Source: AR5 sp035762565
GTDB taxonomy: Bacteria > Methylomirabilota > Methylomirabilia > Rokubacteriales > CSP1-6
Direction: 5' to 3'
DNA: 10,015 bases
NCBI GenBank assembly: GCA_035762565.1
Contig: DASTOJ010000214.1
Location: 1-10,015, forward strand
Shown here: piece after piece, positions 1 to 6,515 of the stretch
Layout of the letters: every line of letters begins with the position of its first letter
How positions within the stretch are numbered: position 1 is the first letter of the stretch
The notes under the pieces: generated by a model
Database searches by the model: none
Seen by the model: only the letters and a program-made list of their open reading frames with translations
Told to the model about the DNA's origin: nothing
Translations under genes and position numbers: made by a program

Positions 1-431
1 CAGTCGCCGACCGGACCGCGATGCACCCGGATCTCGTCGGCGAACGCGCGGCTGACCTCGGCCCAGCGCGCGGCGATCCAGTCCGCGTCGACGTACTCGC
101 CGCCGTCCACGGGCGGGACGGTCCCGGCCAGCCGGGCGCGCTCGTCCCGCGGGCACTCGACCTCGACGCGCTCGCGCCGCTCCTCCAGGTCGGGGACGGC
201 GCAGAGCCGGGTCACGAACGCCCGGCCGACGTCACGCAGGAACGCGAGCGGCGGGGCGAGCGGGGCGTCGACCTCGGTCGCCCCGAGGTCGAGCAAGGCG
301 TGCCCGGCTCCGCGGGCGAAGGCGCGGGCGACGCGGGCGCGGGCTGCAACGGACAGACCGTCGCTTGCCTCGTCGTCGACGGGCGCCACGTCAGCAAGCA
401 GCGCGCCCGACGGCAGGATGGCCACGCGCAT
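1..431 (-). CDS. N-terminal part of a probable SNF2-family helicase, cut by the left edge
   Basis: An open minus-strand frame begins with ATG at 431-429 and runs off the window, giving about 143 residues (starts MRVAILPSGALLAD). There is no stop in the visible part. Codon positions look strongly coding, and conserved-looking blocks include LAFLRDVGRAFVTRLC and GGEYVDADWIAARWAEV. From memory these resemble the N-terminal region that precedes the ATPase core of some bacterial SNF2/SWI2 DEAD/DEAH helicases; the Walker motifs would lie outside the window, so the assignment is by resemblance only. There is no good ribosome binding site before the ATG. An in-frame GTG three codons upstream (440-438) is an alternative start. 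The gene follows hepT on the same strand after a 50-bp spacer, so it may be a third cistron of that operon or have its own signal in the spacer. Sure that it is coding, moderately sure of the family. Confidence 0.62.
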   Translation of the reverse strand, partial: MRVAILPSGALLADVAPVDDEASDGLSVAARARVARAFARGAGHALLDLGATEVDAPLAPPLAFLRDVGRAFVTRLCAVPDLEERRERVEVECPRDERARLAGTVPPVDGGEYVDADWIAARWAEVSRAFADEIRVHRGPVGD

Positions 432-435
432 CGGA

Positions 436-480
436 GGCACTGTACGCGCGGGCGGCGCCCGGGCGCAACCGCAGAGTGCC
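436..480. repeat. Nested inverted repeats in the hepT-helicase spacer
   Basis: Outer arms GGCACT (436-441) and AGTGCC (475-480) are perfect inverted copies. Between them is the 12-bp palindrome GCGCCCGGGCGC (455-466), and an alternative GGGC/GCCC stem is also possible. The structure fills almost the whole gap between the hepT stop and the helicase start. It could fold in RNA as an attenuator or terminator, or be a protein-binding operator. There is no T-run after it on either strand, so a simple intrinsic terminator is unlikely. GC-rich DNA makes such palindromes common. Confidence 0.35.
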
Positions 481-481
481 G

Positions 482-892
482 TCAGCTCAGTCGCGCCCGG
501 ATCGCGGCCACGAACGCCAGCAAGTCCTCGAGGCCGCGCCCGACGATCTCGACGACGATCGCGACATCGACGATCTCGTACCCGTGGACGAGAATGTTCC
601 GGAAGCCGACCATCCGCCGCATGGTCGCGGCCAGGGCGGACGTGATCCAGCCGCGGCGCTCCAGGAGGTCGAACAGCTCCCGGTTGGTACGCGGCTCGCC
701 GAGCCGCTCGTCCGAGACGATGTGCGAGGCCACGTCGAGGGCGGCCTGGATGGCGATCTGAAGCGTGTGCTCGACGAACCGCTCCTCGCGCACGTCCGAA
801 GCGATGGCGCTGGGTCGGGCAAGCTGGCGCAGCTGCTGCACGCACGTCTCGATGAGGGCGAGCTTCTTGGCGATCAGCTCCTTGTCGGTCAC
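482..892 (-). CDS. hepT: HepT-family ribonuclease toxin (type VII toxin-antitoxin, DUF86)
   Basis: A 136-residue protein, the usual size for HepT, mostly helical by composition. The signature R-X4-H-X-Y of HepT/HEPN RNases is present as R98-NILV-H103-G-Y105. In characterised pairs the Arg and His belong to the RNase active site, and the Tyr is AMPylated by MntA to silence the toxin. The start is GTG at 892-890. It overlaps the mntA stop as GTGA (892-889), so the two genes are translationally coupled with the antitoxin first. The stop is TGA at 484-482. The motif is complete and the frame is intact, so the toxin looks functional. Function rests on family knowledge plus the motif and the partner gene. 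Confidence 0.9.
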   Translation of the reverse strand: MTDKELIAKKLALIETCVQQLRQLARPSAIASDVREERFVEHTLQIAIQAALDVASHIVSDERLGEPRTNRELFDLLERRGWITSALAATMRRMVGFRNILVHGYEIVDVAIVVEIVGRGLEDLLAFVAAIRARLS

Positions 893-1293
893 CGGCCGGG
901 AACGCGGGCGGCGCGATACTGGTCGAGGACGGGCTTGAGGTCGAAGAACTCGTTGCGGGCGCGCACTTCAAACGCGATGCGGGCGGAAGGGTTTCGGTCG
1001 ACGAGAAGCCGGCCGTCGCGGAGCACGCGATGAGCCAGGTCGGCGGGGGCGCGATCGAGGAGGATCACCTGCGTGGGTACTCCCAGGAGACGCTCGAGCT
1101 CGGCTTCGAGATCAAGCGGCAGGTCGGCGAAGGTTGCTGCGGGTGGCCGCGCGAGCAGGACGCCCACGTCGACGTCGCTCGTCGCCCGGGACGTGCCGCG
1201 CGCTACGCTGCCGAACAGATAGGCGGCGACGACCTCGGGCGCCCGGGTCTGGAAAAAGGTGCGCAGCCGCTGCTCGATCGCTGCGTCATCCAT
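889..1293 (-). CDS. mntA: MntA-family minimal nucleotidyltransferase antitoxin
   Basis: A 134-residue protein with the nucleotidyltransferase signature GSX10DXD: G28-S29, ten residues, then D40-V-D42. A downstream Asp (D80, in the strand VILLD) is a candidate third metal ligand. MntA proteins transfer AMP from ATP to the tyrosine of the HepT RX4HXY motif. The ATG at 1293-1291 gives a protein starting MDDAAIEQRL, a typical N-terminus and length. The frame stays open upstream with other starts, but those would add an Arg/Gly-rich tail unlike the family. The start lies seven bases after a TATAAT box, so the mRNA may be leaderless. A ggagg 14 bases upstream is rather far for a ribosome binding site. 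It is followed directly by hepT with a 4-bp overlap. Confidence 0.88.
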   Translation of the reverse strand: MDDAAIEQRLRTFFQTRAPEVVAAYLFGSVARGTSRATSDVDVGVLLARPPAATFADLPLDLEAELERLLGVPTQVILLDRAPADLAHRVLRDGRLLVDRNPSARIAFEVRARNEFFDLKPVLDQYRAARVPGR

Positions 1294-1300
1294 TGGTAGA

Positions 1301-1306
1301 ATTATA
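1301..1306 (-). promoter_or_regulatory. -10 box (TATAAT) of the mntA-hepT operon
   Basis: A perfect TATAAT stands out in this GC-rich DNA on the minus strand, in the sequence TATAATTCTACCAATG. With the usual 6-8 bases from -10 box to start site, transcription would begin at or next to the mntA ATG. No good -35 box is visible: ctgacg lies upstream but leaves only a 14-base spacer. Placement supports a promoter; activity is inferred. Confidence 0.5.
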
Positions 1307-1415
1307 GCCTCCGTCGCTTGCGTCAGGAGCAGTCCCCGCCCGGCCCCGCCCATGCGCTCCATCGGCATGCGGTCGTAGTATCTTGCCGAGACATAGTGAC
1401 GGAAAGGATCGGCCG

Positions 1416-2438
1416 ATGAGGTGGGAGCGTACAGTGACCGTGATCGGCTGTCACGTCGGGGGCGAGGACAACCACGTGATCGTGGGCGGTGTGCTGCCGC
1501 CGCCGGGCGCGACCATGTTCGCGAAGAAGCGCTACCTGGAGACGCGCGGGGACGAGCTGCGGCGCTGGCTCCTGCTCGAGCCGCGGGGCAAGCCCACGCT
1601 CTGCGTGAACCTCGTGACGCCGCCAACCAGGCCCGACTGCGACGCGGGCCTGATCATCATGGAATCGGCCGACTATCCGCCGATGTCAGGATCGAACACC
1701 ATCTGCACCGTCACCGTGCTCCTCGAGACGGGCATGCTGGCGATGCGCGAGCCCGTGACCTCCCTCACCCTGGACACGCCGGCGGGCCCGGTGCCCGTCG
1801 AGGCGCGCTGCCGGGGCGGCAAGGTGGAGCGGGTGCAGTTCACGAACGTCCCGTGCTTCGCCACGCACCTCGGGGCGAGCGTCGACGTCGAGGGGCTGGG
1901 CCCGATCGCGGTCGACGTGGCCTACGGCGGCGCATTCTTCGCGATCGTCGATGCGCCGTCGCTCGGCTTCGCCGTGGAGCCGAAGGAGGCGCGCGACCTG
2001 GTCGTGCTCGGCAACCGCATCACGGCCGCCGCCGCCCGTCAGCTCCCCGTGCGCCACCCCGAGAATCCGGACATCCACGGCGTGACCTTCACCGAGTTCG
2101 CCATGCCGTTCACGGGCCCGGGCACGGTGAGCCGCAACGCCGTGATCGTCGCCCCCGGCCGCGTCGACCGCAGCCCCTGTGGCACCGGCACCTGCGCGCG
2201 GCTGGCGGTGCTGCACGCGCGCGGGCAGCTGGCGCCCGGCCAGGGCTTCGTCCACGAGTCGATCATCGGCTCCCGGTTCGAGGCTGCGATCGCCGGCGAG
2301 GCCCCGGTGGGTGGACGGCCGGGCATCGTGCCTACCATCGCCGGCCAGGCGTGGATCACCGGCGTGTTCCAGCACGGCGTCGATCCGACCGATCCCTTCC
2401 GGGCCGGCTACACGCTGCCCGACCTGTGGTTCGCCTGA
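1416..2438 (+). CDS. Proline racemase superfamily protein with a Ser/Cys active-site pair
   Basis: A 340-residue protein, the normal length for proline racemase, 4-hydroxyproline 2-epimerase and trans-3-hydroxyproline dehydratase. The first catalytic motif reads M90-S-G-S-N-T-I-C97, so Ser91 stands where racemases have the first Cys, and Ser93 where many have His. The second motif, D251-R-S-P-C255-G-T-G-T-C260, keeps the catalytic Cys255 and Asp251. In this superfamily the identity of the two acid/base residues tracks the reaction: Cys/Cys for racemases and epimerases, Cys/Thr for dehydratases, with Ser/Cys members reported for hydroxyproline epimerisation or dehydration. The substrate here is therefore probably a proline derivative but is unproven. 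The ATG at 1416 has an aaagga ribosome binding site seven bases upstream; an in-frame TTG at 1383 is less likely. No catabolic partners (dehydrogenase, transporter) are adjacent. The 3' end overlaps the reading-through frame of the convergent DedA-rhodanese gene by 31 bp. Confidence 0.85.
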   Translation: MRWERTVTVIGCHVGGEDNHVIVGGVLPPPGATMFAKKRYLETRGDELRRWLLLEPRGKPTLCVNLVTPPTRPDCDAGLIIMESADYPPMSGSNTICTVTVLLETGMLAMREPVTSLTLDTPAGPVPVEARCRGGKVERVQFTNVPCFATHLGASVDVEGLGPIAVDVAYGGAFFAIVDAPSLGFAVEPKEARDLVVLGNRITAAAARQLPVRHPENPDIHGVTFTEFAMPFTGPGTVSRNAVIVAPGRVDRSPCGTGTCARLAVLHARGQLAPGQGFVHESIIGSRFEAAIAGEAPVGGRPGIVPTIAGQAWITGVFQHGVDPTDPFRAGYTLPDLWFA

Positions 2439-3388
2439 CCGGCCGGCTGGAGCAGCGGGAGCGGTTCCACCGGGAATCCTCGATCCTGCCACGCCAGGAA
2501 CCCGCCCGCGAGGGGGCGCACGCGGGTGACGCCCAGCCGCCTGAGCGCGAGCGCCACCCGGGCGCTCGTGGCCTCGTTCGGTCAGGAGCAGTAGACGACG
2601 ACGTCGCGGTCGCGCGGGATCTCCTCGTGTCGCCGCTCGAGGTCCTCGGCCGCGATGCGCAGCGCGCCCGGGATCACCCACGGGGCGGTGGCCACGTCGA
2701 GCGCCGAGCGAAGATCGACGACGAGTACCGGGGTCGCGGTGGCGATCGCGGCCTTCAGCTCGTCCGGGCTGATCCGCGCGATCCGGAGGCTGCGGAGAAA
2801 CCGCCGCCGCTGGAGCCACTTGACGGCGACGTAGAGCGCCACGGCCGCCGCGACGAGGGCGAGGAGCACGCCGCCGAGGCGCCCGCTCTCGTTGGCGACG
2901 TGCTCGAGGGCGTCGCCCGCCACATAGCCGAGGCCGCCCCACGCCCCTGCCCACACGAACGCCCCCAGGGCGCTGTAGACCGCAAATCGCGGAAGCGTGA
3001 CCCCCACGACCCCCGCCAGTGGCGGCGCCACCGTGCTGAGGCCCGGCACGAACTTGGCGAAGATCAACGCGCCGGCCCCGTAGCGGACGAAGACGTTCTC
3101 CGTGCGGCGAACGCACGAGTCCGGCTCGAGCGAGACCTTGCAGACGAGGCGAAGGACTCGACTCCCGCGCGCTCGCCCGAGTGCGTACCAGACGGTGTCG
3201 GCCATGAGCGAGGCCACGACGCTCAGCAGCAGCGCGAGACCGAAGTTGATCTTGCCGACCCCGGCCAGGGCTCCCATCGCCAGGAGCGCCGGAACGGCGG
3301 GAACGGGAATGCCGAGCTGGTCGACGAGAACGTACAGGAACACGAACGCCTCGCCGTGCCGGAGGATGAAATTGACGGCGTCGCTCAC
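2408..3388 (-). CDS. DedA membrane protein fused to a rhodanese domain; probable selenoprotein (in-frame TGA read as Sec)
   Basis: Residues 1-195 are a DedA/SNARE-associated integral membrane domain. It contains DQLGIPVPAVP (23-33), AKFVPGLSTVAPPLAG (111-126) and several hydrophobic spans. Residues 205-305 are a rhodanese (sulfurtransferase) domain, including VLVVDLRSALDV and VVVYC267, with C267 the presumed catalytic Cys. A TGA (2584-2582) follows at codon 269. The frame then continues as PNEATSARVALALRRLGVTR and a stretch containing RPLAGGFLAWQDRGFP, a normal rhodanese C-terminus, to TAG at 2410-2408. With Sec269 the protein is 326 residues; without readthrough it stops at 268, missing the second half of the domain. 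Conventional annotation would end it at 2582 and might begin it at a GTG at 3403. I prefer the GTG at 3388, which overlaps the RND stop as GTGA and gives a DedA-like MSDAVNFILRHG start. It is the last gene of the adaptor-pump operon. A nonsense mutation or sequence error is the main alternative. Confidence 0.72.
2548..2568 (-). promoter_or_regulatory. bSECIS-like hairpin downstream of the TGA
   Basis: On the minus strand, CGAGCGCC (2568-2561) and GGCGCTCG (2555-2548) form a perfect 8-bp stem around the loop CGGGT (2560-2556). The loop begins 21 bases after the TGA. Bacterial SECIS elements lie immediately 3' of the Sec codon, with the apical loop roughly 16-37 bases away and a conserved G among the first two loop bases. 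Here the second loop base is G, followed by GGT. It would recruit SelB with Sec-tRNA. Hairpins arise often in GC-rich DNA, so this supports the Sec reading without proving it. Confidence 0.5.
2582..2584 (-). other. In-frame TGA, candidate selenocysteine codon
   Basis: The codon context on the minus strand is TAC TGC TCC TGA CCG AAC GAG GCC, that is Y-C-S-(TGA)-P-N-E-A. In DedA-rhodanese relatives, as I remember them, the motif is Y-C-[STA]-C-P-N-E-A, so the TGA replaces a Cys codon. Replacement of Cys by Sec is the classic signature of a selenoprotein. TGA is an ordinary stop in the neighbouring genes, so whole-genome recoding of TGA is excluded. One base change from TGC or TGT would also produce it. 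Confidence 0.6.
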
Positions 3389-6300
3389 CGTCGCCGCCGC
3401 CACTCCGCGAGCCGCTCCACCGCCACGTAGAAGGCCGGCACCAGCAGCACGCCCAGCACGGTGACCGCGAGCATCCCGCCGACGACCGTGGTGCCGATCG
3501 AGTGCCGGCTGGCCGCGCCCGCCCCCGAGGCGACGACCAGCGGGAGCGAGCCGAGGATGAACGCGAAGGACGTCATCAAGATCGGGCGGAAGCGGATCCG
3601 CGCGGCTTCTCGAGCGGCCTGCCGGATGCCGAGACCGCGCTCGCGACGCTCCTTGGCGAACTCCACGATCAGGATGGCGTTCTTGCTGGCCAGGCCGATG
3701 AGCAGGGCGAGGCCGATCTGCGCGTACACGTCATTGGCGCCGCCGCTGAGCCACAGGGCGCTCAGGGCGCCGAGGACACCGAGCGGCACGGTGAGGATCA
3801 CGGCGAGCGGGACCAGCCAGCTCTCGTACTGGGCGGCCAGGACGAGGAAGACGAAGAGCGCGGACAGCGCGAAGACGAACCCCGCCCGGCTGCCCGCCTC
3901 GATCTCCTGGAACGCCAGGCCCGACCACTCGTACGCCATGCCCGGCGGCAGGCGCCGCGCGATCTCTTCCATGGCCGCGATGGCCTGGCCGGAGCTGGCG
4001 CCGGGTGCGGTGTCGCCGGCGATCTCCGCCGAGCGGTAGAGATTGTAGTGGGAGATGGAATCGGGCCCCGTGATCGGCCGCACGGTGACGAGCGTGCCGA
4101 GGGGCACCATCTGCGGGCCGTGGCCGTTCGGCGCGGCCGAGCTTCGGACGTAGAGTCGTGCGACGTCGCCCGGTGTCGCGCGGAAGCTCGGCTCGGCCTG
4201 GAGCTGGACGCGGTAGACGCGGCCGAACGCGTTGAAGTCGTTCACGTAGAGCGAGCCCAGGAAGATCTGCAGGCTCGAGAACACGTCGGACAGCGGCACG
4301 CCGAGCGCCTTGGCCTTGGCCCGGTCGACCTGGGCGTCGAGCTGCGGCACTCCCGGCCGGAACGCCGTGAACGTCGTGGCCAGCTCCGGCCGCTGGCGGG
4401 CCGCCTCCATGATCTGGCGGGCGGTGGCGTCGAGATCCCCGAGCGGCCCACCGCCCACGCTCTGCAGCTCGAACTGGAAGCCGCCACCCGAGCTGATGCC
4501 GCGGATGGGAGGCGGCGGAAACACGACGACGACAGCCTCCTGGATCGCGCCGAGCCGGGCTCGCAGGCGGGCCAGGATCGCCGCGGCCTGCAGGTCGGGC
4601 TCCTCGCGGTGGTCCCAGGGCGCGAGCCTCGGAAAGAGGGAGGCGACGTTCGGGCCGTTGACGCCCGAGATGAAGCTGCGCCCGCCGATGGCCACCATGG
4701 TCTCGACGCCGGGCGTCTCGGCCAGGATCTGCTCGATCTGGCGAACGACGGCGTCGGTCCGCTCGAGCGAGGCGCCGTCGGGAAGCTGGACGTTGACAAG
4801 CAGGTAGCCCTGGTCCTCGGTGGGCGCAAAGCCCGTCGGCACACTGCGCAGCAGCAGGTAGCTGGCCCCGCTCAGGATCAGCAGGACGGCCACGGCCAGC
4901 GCCGATCGCCGGACGACGTGCTGGACGGTGCGATCGTAGCCGGCGGTGAGCCGCGCGAACGACGCGTTCCACACCCGGGCCAGCCAGCGCTGGCGCGTCG
5001 CGCCGGCCGGCCGCAGCAGGACGGCACAGAGGGCCGGCGTCAGCGTCAGCGCGTTGACCGTGGAAAGCACCACGGACACCGCGATCGTCAGCGCGAATTG
5101 ACGGTAGAGCTGGCCGGTGATGCCCGGCAGAAACGCGATCGGGATGAACACCGCCAGCAGGACCAGCGTGGTGGCGATGACCGGGCCCACCACCTCGGCC
5201 GTCGCCTGCCGGGTCGCCTCGCGCGGCGCCAGACCTCCCTCGTCGAGGTGGCGCTGGGTGTTCTCCACCACCACGATGGCGTCGTCCACCACGATCCCGA
5301 TGGCCAGGACGAGCCCGAACAGCGTCAGCGTGTTGATCGAGAACCCGAACACGCTGATGACGGCGAAGGTCCCCACCAGCGACACCGGAATGGTCACCGT
5401 CGGGATCAGCGTGGTACGCCAGTCCTGCAGGAAGACGTAGACCGTGAGCACGACCAGCCCGATGGCGATGAGGAGCGTCAGCACGACCTCCTCGATCGAC
5501 ACGCGCACGAACTCGGTGGTGTTGTACGGGCGCGTGTGAGTGACGCCGCTCGGGAAGCTCGGGGCCAGCCGGGCCACGGCGGCCTGGACGCCCCGCGACA
5601 CCTCGAGGGCGTTGGCGCCGGGCAGCTGGAAGATGCCGATGAGCGCCGCCGGCTTGCCGCCCACGCGCCCGAACGACCCGTAGCTCTGGGCGCCCAGCTC
5701 CACGCGCCCGACGTCGCGGACCCGGAGGATCGAGCCGTCGGCCCGGGTGCGGAGGATGATGTCCTCGAACTCGGCCGGCGTCGACAGCCGGCCGCGCGTG
5801 GTGACCGTGTACTGGAACTGCTGGCCGCGCGGCGCCGGCGGCTGGCCGATCTGGCCGGCCGCCGCCTGAAGATTCTGCTCGCGGACGGCGTCGGCCACGT
5901 CGCCGGCCGTCAGGCCCAGGCTGGCGAGCCGGTCGGGGTTCAGCCAGAGCCGCATGCCGTAGTCGCGCCCGTTGAACACGGTCACCTGTCCCACGCCGGG
6001 CACCCGCGCCAGCACGTCGACGACCTGCAGCGTGGCGTAGTTGGCCAGGTAGAGCTCGTCCCGGCTACCGTCGGGCGAGGTCAAGGCCACGATCTCGACC
6101 AGGTCGGGGGACTGCTTGGTGATGCTGAGCCCTTGTCGGATGACGTCCTGCGGCAGCTTGGCCTGGGCGATGCCGACCCGGTTCTGCACGTTCACGGCGG
6201 CGATATCGAGGTTGGTGCCGACCTTGAACGTCACCGTGAGGGTCATCGTCCCGTCGCTCCCGCTGCGGGAGGCCATGTAGATCATGTTCTCGACGCCGTT

Positions 6301-6510
6301 CACCTGCTGCTCGATCGGCGTGGTCACCGTCTGCTCGACCACCTCGGCGCTCGCCCCCGGGTAGGTGGCCGTCACCACCACCTGCGGCGGCGTGATCTCG
6401 GGAAACATCGCGATCGGCAGGAACGGGATGGCCACCGCGCCGGCCACCACGATGACGATCGCCAGCACCGAGGCGAAGATCGGCCGGTCGATGAAGAAGT
6501 TGACGAACAC
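3385..6510 (-). CDS. HAE1-family RND multidrug efflux pump (AcrB-like inner-membrane subunit)
   Basis: A 1041-residue protein, the standard AcrB length. It begins MFVNFFIDRPIFASVLAIVI, the typical first transmembrane helix. Two repeats of one helix, a large periplasmic loop and five more helices can be followed. The proton-relay residues are intact: D409-D410 in GIVVDDAIVVVEN (helix 4) and K943 in GLASKNAILIVEF (helix 10). It would export hydrophobic or amphipathic compounds by proton antiport with the adaptor encoded just upstream. The start is GTG at 6510-6508, five bases after the adaptor stop, with a ggag nine bases upstream inside the adaptor gene. An upstream in-frame extension would add an Arg-rich tail overlapping the adaptor and is rejected. 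The stop TGA overlaps the next gene as GTGA. No outer-membrane channel is encoded nearby, so one must be shared. Substrate unknown. Confidence 0.95.
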   Translation of the reverse strand: MFVNFFIDRPIFASVLAIVIVVAGAVAIPFLPIAMFPEITPPQVVVTATYPGASAEVVEQTVTTPIEQQVNGVENMIYMASRSGSDGTMTLTVTFKVGTNLDIAAVNVQNRVGIAQAKLPQDVIRQGLSITKQSPDLVEIVALTSPDGSRDELYLANYATLQVVDVLARVPGVGQVTVFNGRDYGMRLWLNPDRLASLGLTAGDVADAVREQNLQAAAGQIGQPPAPRGQQFQYTVTTRGRLSTPAEFEDIILRTRADGSILRVRDVGRVELGAQSYGSFGRVGGKPAALIGIFQLPGANALEVSRGVQAAVARLAPSFPSGVTHTRPYNTTEFVRVSIEEVVLTLLIAIGLVVLTVYVFLQDWRTTLIPTVTIPVSLVGTFAVISVFGFSINTLTLFGLVLAIGIVVDDAIVVVENTQRHLDEGGLAPREATRQATAEVVGPVIATTLVLLAVFIPIAFLPGITGQLYRQFALTIAVSVVLSTVNALTLTPALCAVLLRPAGATRQRWLARVWNASFARLTAGYDRTVQHVVRRSALAVAVLLILSGASYLLLRSVPTGFAPTEDQGYLLVNVQLPDGASLERTDAVVRQIEQILAETPGVETMVAIGGRSFISGVNGPNVASLFPRLAPWDHREEPDLQAAAILARLRARLGAIQEAVVVVFPPPPIRGISSGGGFQFELQSVGGGPLGDLDATARQIMEAARQRPELATTFTAFRPGVPQLDAQVDRAKAKALGVPLSDVFSSLQIFLGSLYVNDFNAFGRVYRVQLQAEPSFRATPGDVARLYVRSSAAPNGHGPQMVPLGTLVTVRPITGPDSISHYNLYRSAEIAGDTAPGASSGQAIAAMEEIARRLPPGMAYEWSGLAFQEIEAGSRAGFVFALSALFVFLVLAAQYESWLVPLAVILTVPLGVLGALSALWLSGGANDVYAQIGLALLIGLASKNAILIVEFAKERRERGLGIRQAAREAARIRFRPILMTSFAFILGSLPLVVASGAGAASRHSIGTTVVGGMLAVTVLGVLLVPAFYVAVERLAEWRRRR

Positions 6511-6515
6511 CGCCG

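Noticed and set aside
21..761. A 246-codon plus-strand open frame at the left edge
   Set aside because: It is antisense to the helicase fragment and hepT, both supported by motifs or strong coding character.
1353..1381. Promoter for the racemase-family gene using TAGTAT at 1376-1381
   Set aside because: The -10 match is weak and no -35 box lies at the right distance (TGCGCT there), so I did not list it as a feature.
1294..1626. Longer N-terminus for MntA from upstream in-frame starts
   Set aside because: The added residues are Arg/Ser/Gly-rich and unlike the family. They would read through the TATAAT box and into the divergent racemase-family gene.
2439..2581. Frameshift or pseudogene explanation for the rhodanese 3' half
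   Set aside because: Both halves are in the same frame and only one codon differs from expectation, so no indel is needed. A point nonsense mutation stays possible and is stated as the alternative.
1686..3116. A 476-codon minus-strand open frame
   Set aside because: It overlaps both the DedA-rhodanese gene (wrong frame) and the opposite-strand racemase-family gene, with no domain and shadow-like composition.
2582..3403. DedA gene annotated as simply ending at the TGA, with no unusual feature
   Set aside because: The frame after the TGA matches the rest of the rhodanese domain without any frameshift, so a plain stop ignores clear coding content.
1421..3430. A 669-codon plus-strand open frame across the proline-racemase-family and DedA-rhodanese genes
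   Set aside because: It is in a shifted frame over one real gene and antisense to another, and the composition is low-complexity Arg/Ala/Gly.
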